A stretch of DNA of 59,636 bases from [Mycobacterium] fortunisiensis (GTDB lineage: Bacteria > Actinomycetota > Actinomycetes > Mycobacteriales > Mycobacteriaceae). The DNA is taken from positions 1 through 59,636 of the forward strand of contig NZ_VOMB01000013.1 of assembly GCF_019050325.1 (NCBI RefSeq). The letters are read 5' to 3'. Of this stretch, positions 27,827 through 34,680 are shown one piece after another. Position 1 is the stretch's first letter. Every line of letters begins with the position of its first letter. The notes under the pieces were generated by a model. The model did not search any database, was not told the DNA's origin, and saw only the letters and a program-made list of their open reading frames with translations. The position numbers and the translations under genes were made by a program.

Positions 27827-28794
27827 GCTCCGGTGACCGCCCCGGTGTGACAGGCCACCGGACTTTCGGTCTGCGGCACGTTCCGCTGCTTTCGCGGGTC
27901 GGCGCGGACCGGGCCGATGCGCTGCGTACCGATATCGACGCGGCGACCGAAGGCTGGGCGGAGGCGCTGCTGCTGCGGGTCGACCGGCGCAACCAGGTGC
28001 TGATTTCGGGTGGCCGGGTGGTGCTGGGTAGGGCCTCGAGCCTGGGCACCGACAAGCCGCCCGAACATGCGGTGTTCCTGGGCCGGCTGCGCGACGGGCA
28101 GCACGTGTGGGCTGTCCGCAGCGCGCTGGAGGGCCCGGAGGATCCCGACGCCGACGCCGAGGTGCTGGACCTGCGCCGGGCCGGGGAAGTGTTCGACGAC
28201 ACCAGCGCGCAACTGGTGGCGACCGCGACGGCGCTGCTGAACTGGCATGACCGGGCCCGGTTCAGCGCCGTGGACGGCGCCCTGACCAGGCCGGCGAAGG
28301 GCGGTTGGTCGCGGGTGGATCCGGTCAGCGGGCACGAGGAGTTCCCGCGCATCGACCCGGCGGTGATCTGCCTGGTGCACGACGGCTACGACCGCGCGGT
28401 ATTGGCGCGGCAGACGGCCTGGCCGCAGCGGCTGTTCTCGATCCTGGCCGGCTTCGTCGAGGCCGGTGAATCGTTCGAGTCCTGCGTGGTGCGCGAGATC
28501 TCCGAGGAGATCGGGCTGACCGTCAGCGACGTGCAGTATCTGGGCAGCCAACCGTGGCCGTTCCCACGGTCGCTGATGGTCGGGTTCCATGCCATCGGTG
28601 ATCCGGAGCAGCCGTTCGTGTTCAGCGATGGCGAGATCGCCGAGGCCGACTGGTTCACCCGGGCCGAGATCCGCGCGGCCCTGGATCAGGGCGATTGGAG
28701 CGCGGCCGACCGCGACTCGTCGTCACGGCTGCTGCTGCCCGGGTCGATCTCCATCGCCCGTGAAATCATCGAATCCTGGGCAGCCCTGGACTGA
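27823..28794 (+). CDS. nudC: NADH pyrophosphatase NudC
   Basis: A 323-residue Nudix hydrolase that splits NAD(H) and may remove NAD caps from RNA. The Nudix box is GFVEAGESFESCVVREISEEIGL (about 211-233), and the NADH-diphosphatase signature SQPWPFPRSLM follows 11 residues later. The N-terminal domain is present. The zinc ribbon that normally precedes the Nudix domain has lost all four cysteines: FSAVDGALTRPAKGGWSRVDPVSGHEEFPR stands where FCxxCG and CPxCG would be, although the fold around it is kept. GTG 27823 overlaps the channel stop. It equals Rv3199c. Confidence 0.93.
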   Translation: MSSGDRPGVTGHRTFGLRHVPLLSRVGADRADALRTDIDAATEGWAEALLLRVDRRNQVLISGGRVVLGRASSLGTDKPPEHAVFLGRLRDGQHVWAVRSALEGPEDPDADAEVLDLRRAGEVFDDTSAQLVATATALLNWHDRARFSAVDGALTRPAKGGWSRVDPVSGHEEFPRIDPAVICLVHDGYDRAVLARQTAWPQRLFSILAGFVEAGESFESCVVREISEEIGLTVSDVQYLGSQPWPFPRSLMVGFHAIGDPEQPFVFSDGEIAEADWFTRAEIRAALDQGDWSAADRDSSSRLLLPGSISIAREIIESWAALD

Positions 28795-28818
28795 TCGGGA
28801 ACGACGACAGCGGGACCG

Positions 28819-29064
28819 TCAGCCGAGTTTGGCCTTGACCTGCTTGATGGTCGGGTTGGTCAGCGTCGAGCCATCGGGGAACTTCACCGTCGGCACCACG
28901 TGGTTGCCGCCGTTGACCGAGCCGACGAATTCGGCGGCGGCCGGATCCTGCTCGATGTCGACCTCGGTCCAGGCGATGCCCTCGGCCTTGAGCGCGGTCT
29001 TGAGCCGCGAGCAGTAGCCGCACCAGGTCGTGGTGTACATGGTCACAGTCGGGGTAGCAGTCAT
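28819..29064 (-). CDS. mrx1: Mycoredoxin/glutaredoxin-like protein
   Basis: An 81-residue glutaredoxin-fold protein with the redox motif TTTWCGYCSRLK (Cys-Gly-Tyr-Cys) near residues 13-18 and the conserved cis-proline loop HVVPTVKFPDG. NGGNHVVPTV and the short C-terminus match mycoredoxin-1 (Rv3198A), which reduces mycothiol mixed disulfides with mycothiol and mycothiol reductase. ATG 29064 is preferred; an in-frame ATG at 29073 would add three residues. The gene is convergent with nudC and divergent from the acyl-CoA dehydrogenase at 29164. In M. tuberculosis uvrD2 follows directly, but here a 5.5-kb insertion separates them. Confidence 0.92.
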   Translation of the reverse strand: MTATPTVTMYTTTWCGYCSRLKTALKAEGIAWTEVDIEQDPAAAEFVGSVNGGNHVVPTVKFPDGSTLTNPTIKQVKAKLG

Positions 29065-29163
29065 AGTGCACATAACGTAGCCGAACCGGCGGCGATACCC
29101 GCGGTGACGCAGGTCTCGGGCGCATCGCGGTAAGTTGCTGATCCGTAGTGGACGGAGCAGAAC

Positions 29164-30300
29164 ATGACCAGCTTGGTGCCACCGGTGACCGGTGATCCGC
29201 ATGGCCTCGACGAGTTGCGCCTGCAGGTGCGCCGATTCATCGCCGAGCAGCAGCAGGCCGGCCGGATCGGCCGGTACGCCGACTGTTGGCTGACCGGGTG
29301 GGACCAGGACTTCAGCCGCGAGCTGGCCGCCCGCGGGTGGCTGGGGATGACGGTGCCGGTGGCCTACGGCGGCCATGGGCGCAGCCACCAGGAACGGTTC
29401 GTGGTCACCGAGGAGCTGCTGGCGGCCGGGGCGCCGGTGGGCGCGCACTGGATCGCCGACCGTCAGATCGTCCCGTCGTTACTGAAGTACGGCACCGAGG
29501 AACAGCGGCGAAAGTTCTTGCCCGCCATAGCCAAAGGCGAGTGCTATTTCGGAATCGGGATGAGCGAGCCGGATTCGGGCTCGGACCTGGCCAGCGTGCG
29601 CACCAAGGCCGTACCGGTCGACGGCGGGTGGGCGATCAGCGGGACCAAGGTGTGGACCTCGGGGGCGCACCTCGCCCACGCCTTCATCTGCCTGGCCCGC
29701 ACCGCACCGGTCGATCCTGCGCACCGTCACGACGGACTCAGCCAGTTCATCGTCGACCTGCACGCGTCGGGCGTCGACATCCGCCCCATCATCTCGATGA
29801 ACGGCAAACACCACTTCAACGAGGTGATCCTCGACGAGGTGTTCGTGCCCGAGGCCATGGTGTTCGGCACTATCGGCAACGGCTGGCAGCAGGTGACCTC
29901 GGAGCTCAGTTTCGAACGCAGTGGGCCTGAGCGTTTCCTGTCGACGTTTCCGCTGCTGGCCGACATGGCGTCGCACATGCGTGACGGGTCCTTGCCGCGC
30001 CATACCGATCTGGGCCGGCACTTGGCCCGCATCACCGGGTTGCACCAGATGTCGATGGCGGTCGCCGGGGCGTTGGAGCGGCACGAGCCGGCCGACACCG
30101 CAGCGGCTGTGGTCAAGGTGCTGGGAACCTCGACCGAGGGTGACATCGCCGATTTCGCCGACGTTCTCGGCGACGCCGAGGACGAGGGGTATCGGGCCAT
30201 GGTGGCCGACGCGGTGGTCCAACGCCCCGGCTTCACGCTGCGCGGAGGGACGAATGAGGTGTTGCGGGGGGTTGTTGCGAGGGGACTGGGGTTGCGCTGA
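29164..30300 (+). CDS. Acyl-CoA dehydrogenase (first of an adjacent pair)
   Basis: A 378-residue flavoprotein that introduces an alpha-beta double bond into an acyl-CoA. The helical N-domain, the FAD-binding beta segment CYFGIGMSEPDSGSDLASVRTKA with ISGTKVWTSGAHLAH, and the C-terminal helical domain ending PGFTLRGGTNEVLRGVVARGLGL are all present. The pair with the next dehydrogenase (30396-31409) suggests an alpha2-beta2 heterotetramer, as known for mycobacterial FadE pairs acting on steroid or branched substrates; this is inference. ATG 29164 follows GGAGCAGAAC. Its stop TGA at 30298 shares the A with the first micro-ORF start. Confidence 0.88.
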   Translation: MTSLVPPVTGDPHGLDELRLQVRRFIAEQQQAGRIGRYADCWLTGWDQDFSRELAARGWLGMTVPVAYGGHGRSHQERFVVTEELLAAGAPVGAHWIADRQIVPSLLKYGTEEQRRKFLPAIAKGECYFGIGMSEPDSGSDLASVRTKAVPVDGGWAISGTKVWTSGAHLAHAFICLARTAPVDPAHRHDGLSQFIVDLHASGVDIRPIISMNGKHHFNEVILDEVFVPEAMVFGTIGNGWQQVTSELSFERSGPERFLSTFPLLADMASHMRDGSLPRHTDLGRHLARITGLHQMSMAVAGALERHEPADTAAAVVKVLGTSTEGDIADFADVLGDAEDEGYRAMVADAVVQRPGFTLRGGTNEVLRGVVARGLGLR

Positions 30301-30332
30301 TGAGCGCTTGCGCGAAGAAGAGATGGTACTGA
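30300..30332 (+). CDS. Micro-ORF 1 (10 aa) in repeat unit 1
   Basis: ATG 30300 shares its A with the stop of the upstream dehydrogenase. It encodes MSACAKKRWY and stops at TGA 30330-30332. Translation by termination-reinitiation is plausible, but a function for the peptide is speculative. Confidence 0.4.
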   Translation: MSACAKKRWY

Positions 30333-30364
30333 TGAGCGCTTGCGCGAAGAAGAGAGGGCACTGA
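30332..30364 (+). CDS. Micro-ORF 2 (10 aa) in repeat unit 2
   Basis: It starts at the A of the previous stop and encodes MSACAKKRGH, stopping at 30362-30364. The variant bases leave the frame intact and give a better Shine-Dalgarno (AGAGAGG) for the next start. Confidence 0.4.
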   Translation: MSACAKKRGH

Positions 30365-30396
30365 TGAGCGCTTGCGCGAAGAAGAGATGGTACTGA
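30364..30396 (+). CDS. Micro-ORF 3 (10 aa) in repeat unit 3
   Basis: It encodes MSACAKKRWY again and stops at TGA 30394-30396, whose A begins the ATG of the second acyl-CoA dehydrogenase, completing an unbroken chain of stop-start overlaps. Confidence 0.4.
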   Translation: MSACAKKRWY

Positions 30397-31409
30397 TGAG
30401 CGCTGTTGACACCGAATTGGTCGAGATGATGTCGGCGGTCTTTGCCGCGCATCGGGAACAGCATCCGCCGGGTGCGGCAATCGACGAGTTGTGGGGCCGG
30501 CTGGACGAACTCGGGCTGGTCCGGCTGACCGGTCCGGAAGAGTCCGGCGGCAGCGGCGCCGGCTGGCCCGAGGCGGTCGAGTTGTTGCGGGCGGCCGTCT
30601 GGCACGGCGTGAGAATCCCACTGGCCGAACATGATCTGCTGGCCTGCTGGCTGTTGGAGGCGGCCGGGTTGGCGGTCGACGGTGCCCGGCGCACGGCCTG
30701 CGTGCTCGACGGTGCCGGCACGGCGCGCGCGGTGCCGTGGGTCACCGGCGCCGAGCGGGTTGTGCTGCTCTGGTCCGGTGACAGCGGATATCAGGTGGCC
30801 GATGTGCCCACCGCCTGGCTGTCGGTCAGCGCGGGTCACAACAGTGCGGGTGAGCCTCGCGACGAGATCAGGGTGGATCTGTCGGGTGTGACCGGAACCT
30901 CGGTGCCCGACAGTGTGTTTGACCAGTTCTTGCACCGGGCGGCGGTGGTGCGTGCCGTTCAGGTGTGTGCTGCCTTGGATCGGATCGTGGCGCTGTCGGT
31001 GGTGCATGTGGGTGAACGTATCCAGTTCGGCCGTCCGTTGGCGAAGTTTCAGGCGGTGCAGCATCTGGTTGCCGACATCGCCGCCGAGGCGGCGTTGGCC
31101 AGAGCGGCCACCGATGGTGCGCTGGCGGAGGCATTGCGCTCGGACTGGTCCTCGTCGCATCTGGATTTTCTTGTGGCAGTGTCCCGTTCGTGTGTCGGCC
31201 ATGCTGCTTCGGTGGTGGTGCGCAATGCCCATCAGGTGCACGGCGCGATCGGCACCACGCGCGAGCACCGCCTGCACGAGTTCACCATGCCCGCACTGGC
31301 GTGGCGTTCGGAGTACGGGTCGGTGGGGCACTGGGATCAGGTGCTCACCGATTACGCCACCACTGCCGGTGCGGACGGCCTGTGGGCCCTGGTCACCGCG
31401 ACGGATTGA
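30396..31409 (+). CDS. Acyl-CoA dehydrogenase-like protein (second of pair)
   Basis: A 337-residue protein of the acyl-CoA dehydrogenase superfamily. It is shorter and more divergent than its neighbour. The N-terminal domain is compact (LWGRLDELGLVRLTGPEESGGSG), the middle beta domain is reduced, and the C-terminal helices contain the typical RIQFGRPLAKFQAVQHLVADIA and AHQVHGAIGTTREHRLHEFT. Such partners commonly form heterotetramers with a full-length dehydrogenase. ATG 30396 directly follows the third repeat; an upstream ATG at 30372 would start inside the repeat. The first four residues MSAV resemble the repeat peptide MSAC, so the repeat probably arose by duplication of this start region. 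Confidence 0.85.
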   Translation: MSAVDTELVEMMSAVFAAHREQHPPGAAIDELWGRLDELGLVRLTGPEESGGSGAGWPEAVELLRAAVWHGVRIPLAEHDLLACWLLEAAGLAVDGARRTACVLDGAGTARAVPWVTGAERVVLLWSGDSGYQVADVPTAWLSVSAGHNSAGEPRDEIRVDLSGVTGTSVPDSVFDQFLHRAAVVRAVQVCAALDRIVALSVVHVGERIQFGRPLAKFQAVQHLVADIAAEAALARAATDGALAEALRSDWSSSHLDFLVAVSRSCVGHAASVVVRNAHQVHGAIGTTREHRLHEFTMPALAWRSEYGSVGHWDQVLTDYATTAGADGLWALVTATD

Positions 31410-31432
31410 GCGAACGGACGGAATGTCGCCCA

Positions 31433-31451
31433 TAGGACACCGCGTATCCTG
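31433..31451. promoter_or_regulatory. Operator 1 upstream of the XRE-cupin gene
   Basis: An imperfect 19-bp palindrome: TAGGACAC, spacer CGC, GTATCCTG. It contains a -10-like TATCCT (31445-31450), 46 bp before the regulator ATG. It shares the core TAKGACAC-N3-GTRTCCTR with the site at 32066-32084, so the same protein probably binds both. The XRE-cupin regulator itself is the best candidate. Confidence 0.6.
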
Positions 31452-31496
31452 TGGGACCATTGGAGCAGACGTGGTCGTCGATCGGACGGATGTGAG

Positions 31497-32024
31497 ATGA
31501 GCGCTCTGTTACGCGCTGTGCGCCAACAGCGGGGGATGACGCTCGAGGAGCTCGCCGGGGCGACGGGTTTGACGAAGAGCTACCTGTCCAAGGTGGAGCG
31601 GCAGCGCTCCACCCCCTCGATCGCGGTCGCCATGAAGTTGGCCCGCGCGCTCGAGGTGGATGTCGCACAGTTGTTCTCTGAGGATCCGGCGGTCACGACG
31701 TTGGCTGTCGACCGTGCCGGGGAGCGGGGCGGCAACCGCTATCAGGCTGTGGCCGCCGGCATGCTCGGAAAGTCGATGTCGCCGTTCATCGTGCGACCGA
31801 CGCTCAAGTTCGCCGAGCACCCCCATCCCGAACATGCTGGCCAGGAACTGGTTTTCGTTCACGCCGGGGCCGTGGAGCTGCGTTATCAGGATGAGTTGAT
31901 CGCTTTGGAGCCCGGTGATTGCGCGTATTTCGACGCCTCGCTGCCGCACCAGTTGCGGCAGCGGGGAAGCGCGCCCAGCGAGGTGCTGGTGATCACCCAT
32001 ACCGAGTACAGCCGCGGCCGCTGA
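31497..32024 (+). CDS. XRE-cupin transcriptional regulator
   Basis: A 175-residue regulator with an N-terminal XRE helix-turn-helix (residues 3-60: RQQRGMTLEELAGATGLTKSYLSKVERQRSTPS) and a C-terminal cupin domain (about 95-172: AEHPHPEHAGQELVFVHAGAVELRYQDELIALEPGDCAYFDASLPHQLR). The cupin has His and Glu residues able to bind metal or a small ligand. Proteins of this architecture usually repress or activate nearby catabolic genes in response to a substrate. Related palindromes lie before this gene and before the aldolase gene that follows 106 bp downstream. The ligand is unknown, but the neighbouring lyases suggest a small oxo-acid or sugar acid. Confidence 0.9.
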   Translation: MSALLRAVRQQRGMTLEELAGATGLTKSYLSKVERQRSTPSIAVAMKLARALEVDVAQLFSEDPAVTTLAVDRAGERGGNRYQAVAAGMLGKSMSPFIVRPTLKFAEHPHPEHAGQELVFVHAGAVELRYQDELIALEPGDCAYFDASLPHQLRQRGSAPSEVLVITHTEYSRGR

Positions 32025-32058
32025 CCAACCTGCGGCGGATGCGTCGCACTGAAAATGG

Positions 32059-32089
32059 TTGACTGTATGACACACAGTGTCCTACAGTC
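32059..32089 (+). promoter_or_regulatory. Promoter with overlapping operator 2 before the aldolase gene
   Basis: A 29-bp near-perfect palindrome (32061-32089): outer arms GACTGTA and TACAGTC, inner arms GACAC and GTGTC, centre ACA. It overlaps a promoter with -35 TTGACT (32059-32064) and -10 TACAGT (32083-32088) at 18-bp spacing. A protein bound here would block RNA polymerase. The 19-bp core matches operator 1. Confidence 0.7.
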
Positions 32090-32130
32090 GTGACTGTTCG
32101 GCGGATCCTCCACGCAGAAAGGATGCCGAG

Positions 32131-32916
32131 ATGGCGAACACGCTTGGTGATTCGAAGCAAGTCCTGATGCAGCGGGCCCTCGACGGGTTGTCCACCCATG
32201 TCAAGGAGTCCGCACTGACGACGCGGCAGAAACTGGCCCTGACGTGTCGGGCATTGTTCGACGCGGGCCACGACTCGGGCCTGGCGGGCCAGATCACCGC
32301 CCGGGCCGAAAAGCCGGGAACGTACTACACCCAACAGCTCGGGCTGGGCTTCGACGAGATCACCGAAGCCAATCTGCTGCTGGTCGACGAGGATCTCAAT
32401 GTGCTCGAAGGTGGCGGAATGGCGAACCCCGCCAATCGATTCCACAGCTGGATCTACCGCGCCCGTCCCGATGTGCAGTGCATCGTGCACACCCACCCGT
32501 TCCATGTCGCCGCGCTGTCGATGCTGGAAGTCCCGCTGCACGTGTCCCAGATGGACATCGCGCCGCTCTACGACGACTGCGCCTTTCTGGCCGACTGGCC
32601 CGGGGTCCCGGTCGGCAACGAAGAGGGCGAGATCATCAGTGCCGCACTGGGGGACAAGAAGGCCATCCTGTTGGCACACCACGGTCAGGTGATCGCCGGG
32701 GCCAGTGTCGAGGAGGCGTGCTCGCTGTCGATGCTGATCGAGCGCGGCGCCAAACTGCAACTGGCTGCGATGGCAGCGGGGACGATCGCCGACCTGCCGC
32801 CGCGACTGGCCCGCGAGGCCCACGACTGGACATTGCGGCCCAAGCGCAGCCAGGCCAACTTCGCCTACTACGCGCGGCGTGCGTTGCGCAACCATCCCGA
32901 TGCATTGACCAGTTGA
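32131..32916 (+). CDS. Class II aldolase/adducin family protein
   Basis: A 261-residue protein of the fuculose-aldolase-like family. Expected zinc ligands are present: HTHPFH near residue 125 and LLAHHGQVIAG near 185, with the substrate-phosphate-binding GLAGQITAR in place of the usual GN(I/L)S region. Members cleave or decarboxylate small sugar phosphates or hydroxy acids. ATG 32131 has AAAGGA nine bases upstream and replaces the longer open frame from 32077. The next gene is a DapA-family lyase 41 bp downstream, so the two probably act in sequence on one compound. The substrate is not deducible. Confidence 0.85.
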   Translation: MANTLGDSKQVLMQRALDGLSTHVKESALTTRQKLALTCRALFDAGHDSGLAGQITARAEKPGTYYTQQLGLGFDEITEANLLLVDEDLNVLEGGGMANPANRFHSWIYRARPDVQCIVHTHPFHVAALSMLEVPLHVSQMDIAPLYDDCAFLADWPGVPVGNEEGEIISAALGDKKAILLAHHGQVIAGASVEEACSLSMLIERGAKLQLAAMAAGTIADLPPRLAREAHDWTLRPKRSQANFAYYARRALRNHPDALTS

Positions 32917-32957
32917 CCGACCACACCAGCCTGCGCCCCACCGAAGAAGGACACGCC

Positions 32958-33836
32958 ATGCCCGCCAGCCCGGAAATCCACGGAATTCTCGCCTATCCGG
33001 TGACACCCTTCACCGACGACGACCGCGTCGACACCGACAAGCTCGCCGCGCTCACCGACCGGTTGGTCACCGACGGGGCACACGGCATCGTCCCGCTCGG
33101 CAGCACCGGGGAGTCGGCGTATCTCACCGAGGCCGAGTTCGATGCCGTCGTCGACACCACGATCGCGGTGGTCGACCGGCGGGTACCGGTGATCGTCGGT
33201 GCCTCGGATCTGACCACTGCCAACACCATTCGCCGTGCCCGTTTTGCCGAGCGGGCGGGCGCCGATGCGGTGATGGTGCTGCCGATCTCGTACTGGAAGC
33301 TGTCCGAACGCGAGATCGCCCAGCACTATGCCACGGTCGGCGCGGCGATCGGCATTCCGATCATGGTGTACAACAACCCGGCGACCAGCGGCATCGACAT
33401 GCAGCCGGAGCTGTTGGTGCAGATGTTCAACGACATCGACAACGTCACCATGGTCAAGGAATCCACCGGCGATCTGACGCGGATGCTTCGCATCGCCGAG
33501 CTCAGCGACGGGCGGCTGCCCTTCTACAACGGCAATAACCCGTTGGTACTCAAGGCTTTCAATGCCGGGGCGAAGGGATGGTGCACGGCCGCTCCGAACC
33601 TGCGTCCGCAGCCGTGCCTGGACCTCTACGAGGCGATCCGTGCCGGGGACGCGGCTCGCGCCGAGAAGGTATACGAGCAGATGCGTCCCCTGCTGGAGTT
33701 CATCGTGGCCGGCGGCCTGCCCACCACGATCAAGGCCGGGCTGGACCTGTTGGGCCGGGGCGTCGGCGTGCCGCGGCTGCCGTTGCTTCCGCTCGATGAC
33801 GATGGTCGGGAGAAGTTGCGGGCCTTGCTCGGATAG
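32958..33836 (+). CDS. DapA-family (dihydrodipicolinate synthase-like) lyase
   Basis: A 292-residue TIM-barrel protein of the N-acetylneuraminate lyase/DapA superfamily. The pattern includes GILAYPVTPFTDDDRVD, GIVPLGSTGESAYLTEAEF (GxxGE), the Tyr in IMVYNNPATSG and the Schiff-base Lys in TMVKESTGDLTRM near residue 160. Family members make or break C-C bonds of pyruvate-like substrates. It is unlikely to be the biosynthetic lysine enzyme, because the context is an inducible cassette with an aldolase. AGAAGGA precedes ATG 32958. The long upstream frame is a shadow of the aldolase gene. Confidence 0.87.
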   Translation: MPASPEIHGILAYPVTPFTDDDRVDTDKLAALTDRLVTDGAHGIVPLGSTGESAYLTEAEFDAVVDTTIAVVDRRVPVIVGASDLTTANTIRRARFAERAGADAVMVLPISYWKLSEREIAQHYATVGAAIGIPIMVYNNPATSGIDMQPELLVQMFNDIDNVTMVKESTGDLTRMLRIAELSDGRLPFYNGNNPLVLKAFNAGAKGWCTAAPNLRPQPCLDLYEAIRAGDAARAEKVYEQMRPLLEFIVAGGLPTTIKAGLDLLGRGVGVPRLPLLPLDDDGREKLRALLG

Positions 33837-33841
33837 CTCAT

Positions 33842-33860
33842 ATAGTTCGAGACGGACTAT
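33842..33860. promoter_or_regulatory. Dyad between DapA-like and NmrA-like genes
   Basis: ATAGTTCG and CGGACTAT, matching at 7 of 8 positions, flank AGA. The dyad begins five bases after the stop of the lyase gene and ends 22 bp before the ATG of the NmrA-like gene. It does not match the two upstream operators, so a different regulator or a structural role is possible. Confidence 0.35.
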
Positions 33861-33881
33861 TCGGCCGGGACGGGAGACACC

Positions 33882-34635
33882 ATGCGGATCGCAGTGGCCG
33901 GGGCCACCGGAAACATCGGTGCGCGTGGTCGCTGCCCTCCGCGGCGCCGGGCATGAGGTGGTCTCGATCAGCCGGGCGCACGGGGTGGACCTGGCGACCG
34001 GCCACGGTCTCGACGCGGCACTGGCCGGAGTGCAGGCCGTCGTCGATGTCACCAACGCCCCGCCCGGTGACCGCGACGGCACGGTGGCCTATCTGGGCAC
34101 CGCGACCGCGAATCTGCTGGCCGCCGAGCAGCGTGCCGGGGTCGCCCATCACGTGTTGCTCTCGATCGTGGGGATCCAGCACATCGAAGGCAATGCCCAT
34201 TACGCCGGAAAACGTGCGCAGGAGAGCCTGATCGAAGCGGGGCCGGTGCCGTGGACGATCGTTCCGGCCACGCAGTTCCACGACTTCGCCGAGATGGTGG
34301 TGGGGTGGACCGAGCAGGACGGGCCCGACGGTGTGACGGCTGAGATCGCACCACTGCTGGTGCAGCCGATCGATCCCGGCGATGTGGCCGCGGTGCTGGC
34401 CGAGATCGCCGTGGGTGATCCGCAGGGCCGATACGTCGATGTGGCCGGTCCGCAGACGCAGGATCTGGTGGACATGGCTCGGCGGACCCTGGCGGTGCGC
34501 GGGCATGCGGTCAGATTGATACCGACGTGGTCGTCGGTGTTCGGTCTGACGATGGCCGGCAACGCGCTGTTACCCGGTGAGCCTGCGCGCATCGCGCCCA
34601 CCACGTTCGAGCAGTGGCTGGACCGGCAGCGATAG
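33882..34635 (+). pseudogene. NmrA-like NAD(P)-binding gene, frameshifted
   Basis: ATG 33882, with GGGAG upstream, starts MRIAVAGATGNIGA, a Rossmann GxxGxxG nucleotide-binding start. After GGTGCGCG (33919-33926) the reading continues only in another frame as RVVAALRGAGHEVVSISR and on to the end: VVDVTNAPPGD, HHVLLSIVGI, YAGKRAQESLIEAGPVPWTIVPATQFHDFAEMVV and IAPTTFEQWLDRQR. One lost GC pair in a GCGCGC run (2-nt contraction) would explain it. The family resembles NmrA/SDR-a oxidoreductases acting on NAD(P)H. The gene is otherwise intact at about 250 codons, so a recent mutation or a sequencing error is likely. Confidence 0.75.
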
Positions 34636-34680
34636 GTCCGGCCCACGCCGGGCCCAGACGTGTCAGCGGTTCCTGACATC

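Larger units (their letters stand above)
30298..30393 (+). repeat. Three tandem 32-bp units, MIRU-like
   Basis: Units at 30298-30329, 30330-30361 and 30362-30393 are 32 bp long. Units 1 and 3 are identical; unit 2 differs near its end (AGGGCAC instead of ATGGTAC). Each begins TGATGAGCGCTTGCGCGAAG and carries a purine-rich Shine-Dalgarno-like GAAGAAGAGA before the next TGATG. The array joins the stop of one dehydrogenase gene to the start of the next. Stop/start overlap at the repeat ends inside an operon is the known hallmark of mycobacterial interspersed repetitive units. Confidence 0.9.
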
